Of a stretch of 64,000 bases of DNA, positions 46,135-59,600 are shown piece after piece (the stretch's first letter is position 1; the number at the start of each line of letters is the position of its first letter). Where the stretch lies: the NCBI GenBank assembly GCA_951799425.1, contig OX637397.1, positions 12,699,064 to 12,763,063 on the forward strand, in the 5' to 3' direction. Source of the DNA: Ilex aquifolium. Its lineage: Eukaryota; Streptophyta; Magnoliopsida; Aquifoliales; Aquifoliaceae. The position numbers and the translations under genes are program-made. A model generated the notes under the pieces. That model was not told the origin of the DNA. It searched no databases and worked only from the letters and a program-made list of their open reading frames with translations.

Positions 46135-49100
46135 ATGCCAACAGTGAGAAGAATGAAGCTGGGTTCACAAGGTCTGGAGGTATCAGCTCAAGGACTGGGT
46201 TGCATGGGCATGTCCTCCTTCTACGGCCCTCCTAAGCCCGAAGCCGACATGATCACTCTCATCCACAATGCCATCGACAGTGGCATAACCTTCTTCGACA
46301 CTGCCGATGTCTACGGCCCTCACACCAATGAAGTTCTCCTTGGCAAGGTACTTCTTTCATATATCTGTCATTTTTTAGGAACCACAGATTTCAATTGTCA
46401 AGTTTTTGGAAATTAGATCTCTGACCATTTAATAATTTTGGGAATTTTAATTTTATTTTTAATTATATTTGTTTCAATTAAAATTGTTTGACCTTTAAGG
46501 TTACGTAGCCTAGTTTCTGGACATAAAATATTCATTACTTTATAATATACCTTATAGGTAAAAGTCATTATGTCAGTTCCGTCTTTAAAATTGTAACCAT
46601 AAGTTTGAATATTACAAGTTAAAACATCTAATATATTTCTATTCATTAAAGATACAGATAAATTTGGAAACCAGTATTTAAGCTGAATTGCATAAGTCCC
46701 ATTAAAGATTGATCAAAATCTAGCATCTCTTAATGCTAGCATGAAAGAGACATTTAATCCTTGAAGAGCTAATGGTTTTAAAACCACCTGGACTAATCCA
46801 ATATGTAGGAATTTATAATTTTCTTGAACCTTTAAGATTTCTCTTTCAGTTAAAAGTTAATAATTTACATTGATGTCATTTAGTACGTCATTTTCACTGT
46901 TTTTGACGTCATTGCTTACGTCATTTATTCCAATAATTTTGTTGGTAATGTCCTGATGTGCGTCACTCCTTGAGATTCGACTTTATCCGATTATTTACTG
47001 TTCATTACACTGTCAAGCACAAACTAATTATTATAAAGTCATTTTAGACACTAATTTTTGTAAGTAAAAATTCCGACATGAATTTTGATTTGTTGGATAA
47101 TTTATTTTAATTGAAGTTGAGTGAAAATGTATCAAAACATTTGAAGTACTTTTAATTTATTCATATCTACCCTTATGTATATAATGGATGAAATTATTTG
47201 CATATCGATGAATTGACCCCATTTTTTTATTTTTTTATTCAAAAATAAGGCTTTGAAGGTAGGGAGGAGAGAGCAGGTGCAGGTGGCTACTAAATTCGGG
47301 ATTGGGTGGAAGGAGGAGAAGATGGAAGTGCATGGTGATCTGGCGTATGTACGGGCAGCCTGCGAGGCTAGCTTGAAGCGGCTTGACATTGATTGCATAG
47401 ATCTCTATTACGCACATCGAATTGACACTCGTGTGCCCATAGAAGTCACGGTTTGCCCCTCTTCCTTTTCCTTTTCTCTCTCTCTTTCTCTAACATGCTG
47501 CCATATTGTTATGTCTCTCTCTCTCTTTTTGTTCAACATAGTGACACGTTATCTGTTACGTGACTGTTTTTATTGTTTTTATTTATTTCCATTCAAATTA
47601 TACTACTGCTTAAGTTGTTATCCTTGCTATAAGTAATCCTAGTTTTTAGTGATAGTTGTTAGTAGTTGAGTTTGACCTGGTTTTAAGGGAAGTAGTGGGT
47701 ATAACTTCTTTCCCTAATTTTATGGTTGTGAACGTTGAAGTTGCTGCCTATATAAGTTTGGCTAGTCATGGATAATATTATCAGTTATCATTTATTTTCA
47801 AACACTTGTGTTAATTGGAGGTCAGGGTTCATCAGTCAACCCAAACTATTGTATTACTTATTTTTTATCCTTGTTTACAATAAGTCCCAAGAAACAAAGG
47901 CAGGGTACTCCCCAGTACGTACCATTGTGGTATCAGAGCAAGGGCATGGATCAAGGAGTGGAGAGTTTGGAGAACGAGGTAGGCTCTCTTACTGCTGGTC
48001 AACAACAAATTATGGCGCAGCTTGCTGAAATCGTTAGCAAGTTGAATTCACAAACCATCATACCACCAGCAAATATGGAGCGCGAGGACGGAGAGAATTC
48101 AGTGGCTCCACTTCAGACCCATGGTGGACGACCTAGCAAACCTCTAGGAACCCGCCAGACGGGAACACCACATTTATATGCTTCAAAATTCATCAAACTC
48201 GAATTTCCTCGCTTCAATGGTGAAGGAGATACAACGAGTTGGATATGTCAGGTGGAACAATTCTTTCAATTCCATCAAACCCCAGAAGAAGATCGTGTGC
48301 CACTTGCATCTTTCCACTTGGAGGGAGATGCTCAGTTGTGGTATCAATTGTTGAAACAAGAGGAGGATGTGATGACCTGGAAAGAGTTTACTGATGGCTT
48401 GCATGCTCGGTATGGCCCAACTCAATTCCAGGATTTCTTTGGAGAGTTAACGAAGCTGCAACAAGTTGGTTCAATACGTGACTATCAGACCCAATTTGAG
48501 AAGTTATTATCTAAGGTGGGACAACTCCTTCAAAACCGTCAAGTCAGTTGTTTCATTAGCGGATTAAAGGACTCAATCAAAGCTGATGTACTATTTGGCC
48601 GTCCTACAAACTTGTCATCCGCCATTGGACTTGCACAGTTGTACGAAGCTCGCAATATCTCACAACGGCGAACTACTCCCATGGCCGATTTGAAGAAGGT
48701 GACAAACAAGGAGACCACTAACACCAGCTCTACACTTCCAGTTCGGCGAATGTCACCGACTGAATTGCAAGAGTGACGCGCGAAGGGCTTATGTTACAAC
48801 TGCAATGAGAAGTTTGTTCCTGGGCATCGATGCAAGAAGTTGTTCTTGATTGAAGCCTACTATGAAGAAGAAGATGGCGACGTTATTATGGACATGGAAG
48901 AATCTGTTCAAGAGGACTACAAAGAGGTGCCTGAGATTTCCTTGCATGCGATTTTGAGTACATGCGCACCAGAAACAATGCGGGTAAAATGAGGCATTGG
49001 ACACATATCAACCATCATTTTGGTGGATTCAGGAAGCACTTATAATTTCATCAGTGAAACTCTTGCTAGGAAGGTGGCATTACAACCTGAGAAAGGAGGG

Positions 49101-52100
49101 AAGTTTGAGGTTGTGGTTGCTTCTGGTGAAAAGTTATCCAGTCCAGGTAAGTGTACAAATGTTAAATCAATCTTGCAAGGAATACCTGTTCTTGTGGATT
49201 TTTATTTGCTTCCATTAGAAGGATATGATATTGTGTTGAACACCCAATGGTTGAGTACACTTGGTCCAATTTTGTGGGACTTTGCAAAGTTACAGATGAG
49301 ATTCAAGATAGAAGATAAAGAAGTTTCTGTCCAAGGCATGTTTGTTCCAAAGGACCAGATAATTGGGGATCTACAATTCAGCGGAGAATTCAAAAAATCA
49401 AAAAAAGGGGTGTTGCTCCAATTGTTCGCACTTGGGACTCCACTTCCAAAAGTTGAGGTTGCGTGTCAACCTCCACCATTGCAGCAGATTTTGGAAGAAT
49501 TTCAAGATGTATTTGAAGAGCCCAAAGGTCTACCACCTCCTCGAGCACATGATCACAAAATTCCCTTAATGGAGGGAAGCGGACCAGTGTGTGTCAAGCC
49601 TTATCGCTACCCTCATTATCAGAAGGCAGAGATAGAGAAGTTAGTGGCTGGAATCTTATCTACTGGCGTGATCACGACCAATAATAGCCCTTATTTATCA
49701 CCAGTCATCTTAGTTAAAAAGCATGATGGATCATGGCGTATGTGTGTCGACTATCGTGCTCTTAACAAGATCAGAATCAAGGATCGATTCCCGATTCCAG
49801 TCATTGATGAGTTATTGGATGAGTTGAATGGAGCAAGAATATTCTAAAAGCTTGATCTACATAGCGGGTATCATCAAATTCAAGTCGTACCAGAGGACAC
49901 CTCAAAGACTGCTTTCCGAACTCACCAAGGTCACTATGAGTTCTTGGTAATGCCGTTCGGCCTTACTAATGCTCTGTCTACCTTCCAATCCCTAATGAAT
50001 GAGGTATTTAAAGATTATTTGCGAAAATTCATCTTAGTCTTCTTTGATGATATTCTTGTATATAGCAAATCTTGGGATGAACATTTTCAGCATTTAAACA
50101 TTGCATTGGCTGTACTTAGATCTCACGGGTTATTCGTTAAGAGGGAAAAATGTCAGTTTGGGCAAAATGAGGTGCAATACTTAGGCCATGTAATCTCTGA
50201 TACAGGTGTCGCAGTAGACCCGGACAAAATTGTTGTGATGATGAGTTAGCCTAAGCCCAGCACGCTTAAGGCATTAAGGGGATTCTTTGGATTGACTGGC
50301 TATTACCGAAAATTTATCCATGATTTCAGTAAAATAGCTGCACCCCTTACCCAAATGTTGAAGAAAGATTCTTTCGCATGGACACCGGCAGCTGAATTAG
50401 CATTTCAGAATTTCAAAGAAGCCATGACTAAAGCTCTAGTGTTAGCTCTACCTGACTTCTCAAAAAAATTCATTGTTGAATGTGATGCTAATGGATCGGG
50501 TGTGGGGGCTGTCTTAATGCAAGAGAGACCAATAGTTTTTTACAGTCGAGCACTACAGGGAAGAAACTTGTTGTTGTCAACTTACGAGAAAGAAGTTCTA
50601 GCATTAGTGTTGGTTGTCCAGAAGTGGAAAGCCTATTTGCTGGGAAAACAGTTCATCGTGAGAACTGATCAAAGAAGCTTAAAATATTTGTGGGAGCAGA
50701 GGATTACCACTACAACTCAACAGAGGTGGTTATATAAATTGATGGGCTTTGATTTTGTTATCGAATATAAAAAGGGAAAGGAGAATATTGTGGTCGATGC
50801 TCTTTCAAGAAGATAAGATACAGAAAGGTTATGGAAAGAAACAATGGAGAATTTGCAGCTATTACTCAACTTATTCCTAATTGGGTGGAGGCTATAAAGG
50901 AGGAAGTCAAGTCCAATTAAATTTACAAATGTTGGTTCAACATATCATGGACAGTGAAGCAGTGGGACCTTGGGAATTCAAAGATGGAGTCATATTTTTT
51001 AAGAAAAGAATTTATCTTGCTGAAAATTCTTCCTTAATCAATGATATTCTGAGTCAGTTCTACAACAGTACCCATGAGGGGTACCACAAAACAGTTCAAC
51101 GAATTAGAGCAAATTTTTATTGGACCAGAATGAGGAGAAAAATTCGGGAGTTCATTTCAGCTTGTGACACATGCCAGCGACACAAGGTTGAACAACTTGC
51201 TCCTGCGGGTTTACTCCAACCACTTCCTATTCCAACGCAGGTATGGGAGGATATTTCTATGGATTTCGTTGATGGATTGCCTATGTCTAATGGAAAAACT
51301 ACTATTCTGGTAGTTGTAGATAGGTTGTCCAAATATGCTCATTTTCTTTCCTTGTCACAGCCATACACGGCTACTGGAGTTGCACGAATTTTCTTTGATA
51401 ATATCTTCAAATTGCATGGAATGCCAAGAACCATTGTTTGTGATCGAGATCCGGCATTCACAAGTTTATTCTGGACAGAATTATTCAAGTTGAATGGCAC
51501 TAACTTTAACTATAGTTCGGCGTATCATCCCCAAACTGATGGTCAAAGTGAAGTTGTAAATCGTACAATAGAGATGTACTTGCGATGTTTCTCGAGTTCA
51601 CAGCCGAAGGAGTGGAGTAAGTGGCTAGCATGGGCTGAGTATTGCTATAATACCAGTTGGCATTCAGCTATTAAAACGACCCCTTTTGAAGTTGTATATG
51701 GTCGGCCACCACCAACTTAATTTATTGTCCTACATTCCCGGCATGGCGAAGGTTGACACTATGGAGAAACAGTTAATGGATCGCGATCAGATTATTAAAG
51801 ATTTGCGGGCAACACTGAAGGAATCACAGTCACGCATGAAGAAAGTGTATGACCGTCATCATAGAGAAAGTTAATTTGAAGAGGGAGATTGGGTTTATCC
51901 TAAGCTCCATCCATATCGGTAAGCATCCATAGCAATGAGGAAAAATCTCAAGCTTTCTCCTAAGTATTATGGGCCATTCCAGATTGCTAAGAAGATAGGG
52001 GTTGTGGCATATAAATTGGACCTGCCCAAGGATTCGCATATCCATCCCATCTTTCATGTCTCACTGTTGAAGGAAAAGATTGGTGAAAACCCTCCTGTAC

Positions 52101-55100
52101 AAAGTATGCTCCCAATTGTACGCAGTGCAGATGAAATTCTTGTTCCTAAGCCGCAAGCAGTTCTGGATCGTCGGGTGCGTAAGAAGGAGGATGAGATTCT
52201 CATTCATTGGCAAGGATTATCACCTGCTGAGGCTACTTGGGAAGATCTGGTAACCATGAAGCAGTAGTTTCCTGAATATTGCCTTGAGGACAAGGCTGTT
52301 TTTTAAGGGGAAGGGAATTGTTACGTGATTGTTTTTATTGTTTTTATTTATTTTCTTTCAAATAATACTCCTGCTTAAGTTGTTATCCTTGCTATAAGTA
52401 ATCCTAGTTTTTAGTGATAGTTGTTAGTAGTTGAGTTTGACCTGGTTTTAAGGGAAGTAGTGGGTATAACTTCTTTCCCTAATTTTATGGTTGTGAACGT
52501 TGAAGCTGCTGCCTATATAAGTTTGGCAAGCCATGAATAATATTATCAGTTATCATTTATTCTCAAACACTTGTGTTAATTGGAGGTCAGGGTTCCTCAG
52601 TCAACCCAAACTATTGTATTACTTCTTTTTTATCCTTTTTTACAATAGGTCCCAAGAAACAAAGGCAGGGTCCTCCCCAGTACGTACCATTATCATCTCC
52701 AATTTTTATCTTTTTTTAGACCCAAATATAAATCTGAGTAAAAATAGTACAAAAATCTTCTCTAATCATACATTCAAACTCATATTAAATCAAGGGAGTC
52801 TCCAATCAAGAGAAACTCAAACTTTTACTCAAATCACCAATTGTTATATTTTATTCTCTTTTAAAGATCCAGTAGTCATATTTCACTCTCCTTTAAATTT
52901 GAGTTTACTCTCATTTAAATTTGAGTCTATTTTTCTTTAAATTTGAGTTTGTTCATTAGAGGTATTTGTATCAAATTAAGTTTTTTACTCAAATATTGAC
53001 CTAAATTTGAGTAAAAAATTGAGTAATTGTTGGAGATGTTCTTACTATGTTAACAAGAATTTATAAGGGATAAATTGCACTATGATCCTTGAAAATTTTC
53101 ATTTGTCACACTTTGATTAATAAATTTTAAATTGTCAATTTGATTCTCAAAGTTTAGAAATTGAGACAATATAATTATTGACACTAACATTGTTTTGAAT
53201 AATGGAATAAAAATATCATGTATCTGTCACGTGGAACTAGTAAAGGGTAATCGTTGTATTTTGTTGATTTGCTACAACCCTTGCAATATAGCCTTTGACA
53301 TTCACTATTCACTATTTTCTACCATCCAAAACAACTTGATCAATGGAAAATCAAAATCCTCACTCAAGAATTAAAATGTCGTTTTGTTTTTCACTAAAAC
53401 AATTTAAATTTTTGGTTTCGGTGAAAATCAAAATGAAACGGTGATGGGACAACGGAATTCTCATGTGTTTGAAGATGTTTCGGGATATTTTGACTTAGCT
53501 AAATTGAAATATTTCAGAATTAAATTCTAATTTTCGCTCTATTTTTGTTATATTTTTTAAGATGTTTGTGAAACGTTTTCAAATTGTTTCCATTCCCAAG
53601 CTAATCGAAATTATGAGAGTTGTTTAATTTTAATCCTTGTCCTCGCTAAGTATTGGTAATTATTTAATTCATTATTTACCATTGTAATCTTTAGCTATGA
53701 GCCACAAGAGTCATCCATCAATGGCATTGCATTCAAAATTTAGCGTTTTTTGTAGCAATATGCTTTTATGGAGTTCTAAAACCATTTTGCATACCCTCTC
53801 TCTCTCTCTCTCTCTCCTCCTATATAATTTTTTTTTTTCATTCTATTGTTTAAATAATGCATCAGTGTTTTCTTGTTTGTATCTCTTTTCAGTTATCAAG
53901 TTTCCTATTGAGCTTTCCTAATCCTTCTACTGACATTTTTGCAAGATGAATGAACTTAAGAAGCTGGTTGAAGAGGGTAAAATAAAATATATCGGTCTAT
54001 CGGAGGCCTCTGCCACAACAATTAGAAGGGCTCATGCTGTTCATCCTATATCAGCCATTCAGCTGGAGTGGTCCTTGTGGACAAGAGATGTGGAGGAAGA
54101 AATAATTCCTACTTGCAGGTGATACATAAAATATATATTCTTGGGTAATTCTATAGTACCGAAAGTTAATGCTTTTTAAGACCTAAACTACACAATTTAA
54201 AGGTAAAGTTTAAAAATATTTGAAGTAAATCTATGATCGATCATGAATACTTCTAATCAATTGTAACTTTTTTTAAAGGTGTTACTTAACCTTTTAAAAT
54301 TGTAACTTTACTTTTAGAAGTTGTAACTTCTATGATTAATCATGACTCTTTCAATTGTAACTTTTATTTCAAAAAATTATAAATTTCAGTAATGTACCGA
54401 CTTTCGGTACCATAGTCTTCCTCTGCCTTCTTTTATAGGTGAGGCACTCTCTTGTGCTATCTAATATGTTTAGAAGTAATAAGCTAAGTTAAATTGAACA
54501 TTGATCCCCCTAACTATTACCTATGTCTCACATTGCTCCCTCAACTATCATATTTCTTACATTGCACTTGAAAAATGGTTATAAATTTCACATTGCCCTA
54601 GTGATTGACGCAAATCAATTCAAGTAGTTGAGAAGACAATGTGAGAAACTCAAAGAGTAAAAAGAGATCAGAGTCGTATTTGAGGGGTCAAAGTGTTATT
54701 TTTCCAATAAACTATCCACAAATTTAATTTCATCCATCTTGAATTTCTCCAGAGCGCTCGGCATTGGCATTGTTGTATACAGTCCTCTAGGACAAGGATT
54801 CTTCTCCTCAGGTCCCAAGGTTGTTGAGAACTTGTCTAAGGATGATTTCCGAAAGGTTTGTGAATAACCTACAAGCATTTTGATTTTCAGTTTCAAGAAC
54901 AAAGCATTTGTTGTAATAGATTTGTTGTAACAGTACTCACTGGTCAATGGTGATTTTCTCTCTTTCTAATTGGTGAATTGCTTCCTGTTTTCATATGAGT
55001 ATTTAATTCTTCACACTCACTATGTCTAGCATAAGGTCTACACATCCTATAAGTAAACATGGTTAATGTTTAGCAGCTCCTTTATGGCTACAAGTTTCTA

Positions 55101-55473
55101 TGCTAAAATTTGAATTTCATCTCTTAATTTTTAGCTTCTTCCACGGTTCCAACCTGGAAATCTCGAGCATAATGGAAACGTATTTGATCGAATAAACGAA
55201 ATGGCAGCAAGAAGGTCATGCACACCATCACAGCTGGCTCTGGCATGGATCCATCATCAAGGCAACGAGGTATGCCCGATTCCAGGCACGACGAAGATTG
55301 AAAACCTCATGAAGAACATTGGAGCTTTATCAGTAAAGCTAACACCTGAAGAAATTGCTGAACTTGAATCCATTGCTTCAGCAGATGCCTTCAAAGGTGA
55401 CAGATATGGAGGCATGTCGGCTACATGGAAGGATTCTGATACTCCACTCTTGTCTTCATGGAATGCTAAGTAA
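46135..55473 (+). CDS. NADPH-dependent aldo-keto reductase (auxin-induced/IN2-2-like), five exons
   Basis: Exons 46135-46347, 47250-47450, 53946-54118, 54753-54855 and 55135-55473 all have GT-AG borders. They join in frame to 342 residues, the normal length of plant AKRs of the PCNT115/IN2-2/perakine-reductase group. The catalytic tetrad is complete: Asp55 and Tyr60 in FFDTADVYG, Lys86 in VATKFG, His127 in YYAHRID. Later family motifs include [35 protein letters not shown] and [13 protein letters not shown]. The enzyme should reduce aldehydes or ketones with NADPH as a cytosolic TIM barrel. Intron 2 is 6.5 kb because a Ty3 element (47554-52689) sits in it in the same orientation. Coding sequence looks intact, so function depends on splicing that intron. 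Confidence 0.88.
47554..47924 (+). repeat. 5' LTR of the chromovirus
   Basis: 371 bp. GCCTATATAAGTTTGG near 47749 is the probable LTR TATA box, on the same strand as the host gene. Confidence 0.88.
47946..52267 (+). pseudogene. Chromovirus gag-pol, multiply broken
   Basis: Starts at ATG 47946. Domains in order: gag ([20 protein letters not shown]), zinc knuckle ([14 protein letters not shown]), protease (VDSGSTYNF), RT ([18 protein letters not shown]), RNase H ([14 protein letters not shown]), integrase with HHCC finger (near 51070-51190) and DDE residues ([26 protein letters not shown]), and a chromodomain ([15 protein letters not shown]). In-frame stops lie at 48774, 48990, 49845, 50247, 50814, 51872 and 51920, and there are frame changes near 50817-50880 and just before 51718. 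Several stops look like C-to-T or G-to-A changes of the kind produced at methylated sites. It is inactive. Confidence 0.9.
52319..52689 (+). repeat. 3' LTR of the chromovirus
   Basis: 371 bp, same ends as the 5' LTR and followed by TTATC. The purine-rich tract at about 52305-52318 is the plus-strand primer. Confidence 0.88.
52694..53038. mobile_element. Possible MITE with CATCTCCAA ends, AKR intron 2
   Basis: CATCTCCAATTTTTATC at the left and, reversed, CATCTCCAACAATTACTC at the right. Inverted ACTCAAATTTGAG-type words run through it. The chromovirus target site lies at its left edge, so the LTR element inserted at or beside this MITE. No target duplication was found. The rest of the intron to 53945 has a (CT)n tract (about 53799-53818) and no gene. 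Confidence 0.4.
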
Positions 55474-55908
55474 GGTAATGCATTTTTCAGTGGCTTGTTA
55501 ACGCATTTGTATGTCCTTACTTTGAGATGGTTTTGTATTTCTGGAGGATAACTTCAATTTGTTTTTCTGATTTTCTTTATAACCTAGAATCGTCTCAACC
55601 ACAAATCGTTTAGACTCGTGGTTACAACACAAATTTCAGATATATGCAATCACAAGTAAACTATGTGCATATGGTCAACCAAATTGTCTCTTGTCAAACT
55701 CAAACACCTAGCCCTAAGGGGTTTTGTTATTCTGATAAATTAGATGATGTAAATAGAGTGTTAAAGTATTTTCAAAATAGAAGTTCTTTTGGGTGGTTTA
55801 TTTTTTGAAAAACGCTTTGTGACTGTTGGGAGAAATTGAAAAAGATGTGAAATAAAAATGACATGAAAGGTTACTAATTAAAATTTAATGACTTTTGGTT
55901 AAAGATAC
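55474..55908 (+). other. 3' flank of the aldo-keto reductase gene
   Basis: Contains the presumed 3' UTR. No coding sequence. The copia 3' LTR begins at 55909, 436 bp after the stop codon. Confidence 0.4.
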
Positions 55909-56087
55909 TGTTGGAAAATTCCGCTAGTCCCCCCCTTGCGCACGTGAGAGTCCCAAGATCTCTCTTTGATTCAAAGGCTAGATAACACTAGTCTATATAT
56001 ATACTCACGTATCTTTGGTCTTTTAGTCGATGTGGGATTGAGTTCCCACACAAGACAAAACACTCTTTTAGTTAAAATATTCTAACA
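55909..56087 (-). repeat. 3' LTR of the copia element
   Basis: 179 bp, TGTTGGAA...TTCTAACA in plus orientation, a short LTR. It contains CACGTGAG and CTAGTCTATATATATAC; the latter may be its TATA region. Confidence 0.75.
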
Positions 56088-56688
56088 ATCCCCCACTTAT
56101 TTTAATAAAAGATTCACTATATAAGTAACTGGGCAATAAATAGAATATCACGCATCGCAAAAGTGGCAATGCCTTTAAACCTTTACTTAGTGTTTCAATG
56201 TTCCCGTACTAGAGTCAAAGTGGACTTAGCATTTAAACGATGACTACTTGAGGATACGTAGAACCATATCACACACATGATATTCAAGGTGTCTAAAATC
56301 AAGCTTCAAAAACCAGCACATTTTTCGGCCTTGTGCTTTATCCCAGTTTCTTGAGTGCTCTAGAGAATTAGCCCAAATTCTCATAGGAAGCGGCCCGTCT
56401 TCCACACTCATATAGGTGAGTCTATCAAGGATGTTCTCGTAACTAAGACATCCCACCCAAAAAGGGCTATAGAACTCATTAAGAGATATTGATCTCATCC
56501 TCCAAATTTTCGTTACGAGATCACATGTACTTTACACCATAGGGATGGACACTGAATATAAAATTTCAACAATGATATAAATTTCATTGGTACATGTTTC
56601 ACAAACCAAGTCACTCTATGATTCGTTTGTCCCATTAACCTAGTTCTTGGGATCTCCAGTCCCTAGGTTGGGTATCCTCATATGTGAC

Positions 56689-59600
56689 TTAATCAGATTT
56701 GGGCTTGAGTCCAATCCCCCTCGATGTACTCCAGATCTTTTCTCTAACTAGAGCTTTTGTTAACGGATCGGCAAGATTGTCAGTCGATCTCACATAATCA
56801 ACATTGATCGCACCATTATTTAGGTATGATCTCACAGTACTGTGCTTTCTTCTCACAGATCTGGATTTTCCATTATAGTACTTATTACGTACTCTACCTA
56901 TTGCGGCATTGCTGTCACAATGAATTAACACAGGTGGCACTGGTTTTGTCCACAAAGGTATATCATACAACAAATCACGAAGCCATCCAGCTTCCTCACT
57001 AGATGTAGCTAGCGCAATCAATTCAGCTTCCATTGTTGACTTTGCAATAATCTGTTGCTTCTTTGATTTCCAACTTATGGCTCCACCACCTAAAGTAAAA
57101 ACATAACCTGTAGTGGACATAGAATCACCCGATAGGGTGTTCCAATCTGCATCACAGTAACCTTCAAGTACAGCAGGATAATTCTTATAAAATAAACCAA
57201 CATGCATAGTTCTTTTTAGATATCTCATAAGACGATATATTGCATTCCAATGATCCATACTAGGTCTACTAGTAAATCTACCAAGTACACCCACCGCATA
57301 GGCAATATCAGGTCTAGTACAATCAGTGGCATATCTAAGACTACCAATTATACTTGCATACTCTATTTGATTAATTACATCACTTTCTTTTTCTGTTGGA
57401 AATAAATGAATGCTTGAATCAAAAGGTGTGCAAGCAGGTTTACAATCAAAAAAGTTATATTTTTTCAAAACTTTTTCTATGTAATGAGATTGATCAAGCA
57501 TAATTCCATCAACGCTCTTTGTGATTTTCATGCCAAGAATCACATTTGCTTGACCCAAATCTTTCATGTCAAAATTTCTATTTAGTAAAGTCTTGGTAGT
57601 CTCAATCACATATAAACTAGTACCAAATATTAAAAGATCATCAACATATAAACAAATAATAATATGTTCACCATTTTCAGACTTTGAGTAAATACATTTG
57701 TCACTCTCATTAGCCTTAAACCCATTAGCTAAAACACATTGATCAAATTTTTCGTGCCACTGCTTGGGTGCTTGTTTAAGGCCATACAAAGATTTAGTTA
57801 ATTTACAAACTTTATTTTCATGACCTTGTTGAAAAAACCCTTCTGGTTGATCCATATAAATTTCTTCCTCTAGATCACCATTCAAAAAAGCTGTTTTTAC
57901 ATCCATTTGATGTATTTCTAAATTATGTATAGCAGCTATAGAAATTAGCAATCTTATGGATGTAATTCTAGAGACAGGAGAAAATGTATCAAAGAAATCT
58001 AAATCTTCCTTTTGTTTAAAACCTTTAGCTACCAACCTCGCCTTATACTTATCTATCGTTCCATCAGATTTGAGTTTTTTCTTTAATACCCATTTGCAAC
58101 CTATAGTTTTACAACCGGGAGGTAAATCTACCAATTTCCATGTTTTGTTTGTTGTGAGTGAATCATATTCATCATTTACAGCTTCTCTCCATAAGTCTGC
58201 ATCGGGAGATGTTAAGGCTTCTTGTAAATTGGTTGGATCCCCTTCAACGTTATAAACAATGTAATCTGAACCAAAATCTTTTTCTACTCTACTCCTCTTA
58301 CTCCTCCTAGGTTCATATTCTTTTTGTTCTATATTTTCGGTCACTGATGAACTCGGAAAATCACTAGACTTTGGCATATTATCATCACCCCCACTATTTT
58401 TATATTTAAAAGGGAATTTATCTTCATGAAATATAGCATCTAGTGATTCAATTACCACATTATTCTCTAGGTCTAAAAATCTGTATGCTTTACTAGCTAG
58501 TGCATATCCAATGAATACACATCTAGATGCTCTTATTCCTAATTTAGGAATTTTAGGATCAGTCATCCTAACATAAGCCAAACAGCCACATACTCTAATG
58601 TAATTCAAGTTAGGCTTTCTTTTCCTCCATAGTTCATAAGGAGTAACTAGATTTTGTTTACGAGGAACTCTATTCATAACATAATTTCCAGTTAAAACTG
58701 CTTCTCCCCACAAATTTTTAGGTGCACTAGAACTAGCTAACATAGCATTGGTTAAGTTGATCAAAGTTCTATTTTTACGTTCAGCTACACCATTAGATTG
58801 AGGAGAGTATGGTGGTGTGGTTTCATGAACTATTCCTAAAGACTGTATATGTTCAATTAATCCAAGTGATTCATATTCTCTACCTCTATCACTTCTAAAT
58901 CGTTTAATTTTTCTATCAAATCGATTTTCTACTTCTTTAATAAAAATGGTGAGTTTTTCAAAAGCATCACTTTTATTTTTCATAAGATAAACATAAGTGT
59001 ATTTTGAAAAGTCATCGATGAAAGTTATAAAATATCTTTTTCCACCACGAGTCAAAATTCCTTCAAATTCACATATGTCCGTATGTATCAATTCTAATAA
59101 TTCAGAATTTCTTTCTACTTTGATATGAGGCTGTTTTGTTATTTTTGTCATGCTACAATATTCACATTTTTCAAAATTATTGTGTAACTTAGGCAATAAA
59201 CCTACATAGCTCATATTTTTCAAATATTTGCTATTAACATGACAAAGACGAGCATGCCACATATTCACACAAGAAACAATATAAACGGAAGAAGTAGTTT
59301 TATTCATTTCAACATTCAGCTTAAACATACCATCACAAGCATAGCCTTTCCCAACAAATGACCCATTCTTGGTCAAAACAAACTTATCAGATTCTATGGT
59401 TTGTTTGAAACCAGCCTTATTTAAAAGATAACCAGAAACCAAATTCTTTCTAATTTCAGGAGTGTGAAGAACATCTCTTAGGGTCAAAACTCGGCCAGAG
59501 GTAAATTTGAGTTCGACATCTCCCATGCCCAAAACATTCACAGTATGTGAATCACCAAGCAACACTTTTTTATCATTTCCAACGGGAGAGAAAGACTTGA

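Larger units (their letters stand above)
47554..52689 (+). mobile_element. Ty3 chromovirus, Reina-like, in AKR intron 2
   Basis: Two 371-bp LTRs (47554-47924 and 52319-52689), TGTTACGTGA...CGTACCA, with a perfect 5-bp duplication TTATC (47549-47553 and 52690-52694). The primer site TGGTATCAGAGC (47928-47939) fits initiator tRNA-Met, and a purine tract AAGGGGAAGGGAAT precedes the 3' LTR. The LTRs differ at about 15 positions (about 4%), so it is moderately old. Short LTRs, about 5.1 kb length and a C-terminal chromodomain fit the Reina lineage. Confidence 0.88.

Noticed and set aside
48789..49004. Minus-strand frame in the chromovirus
   Set aside because: Antisense of the gag-protease boundary; no motifs.
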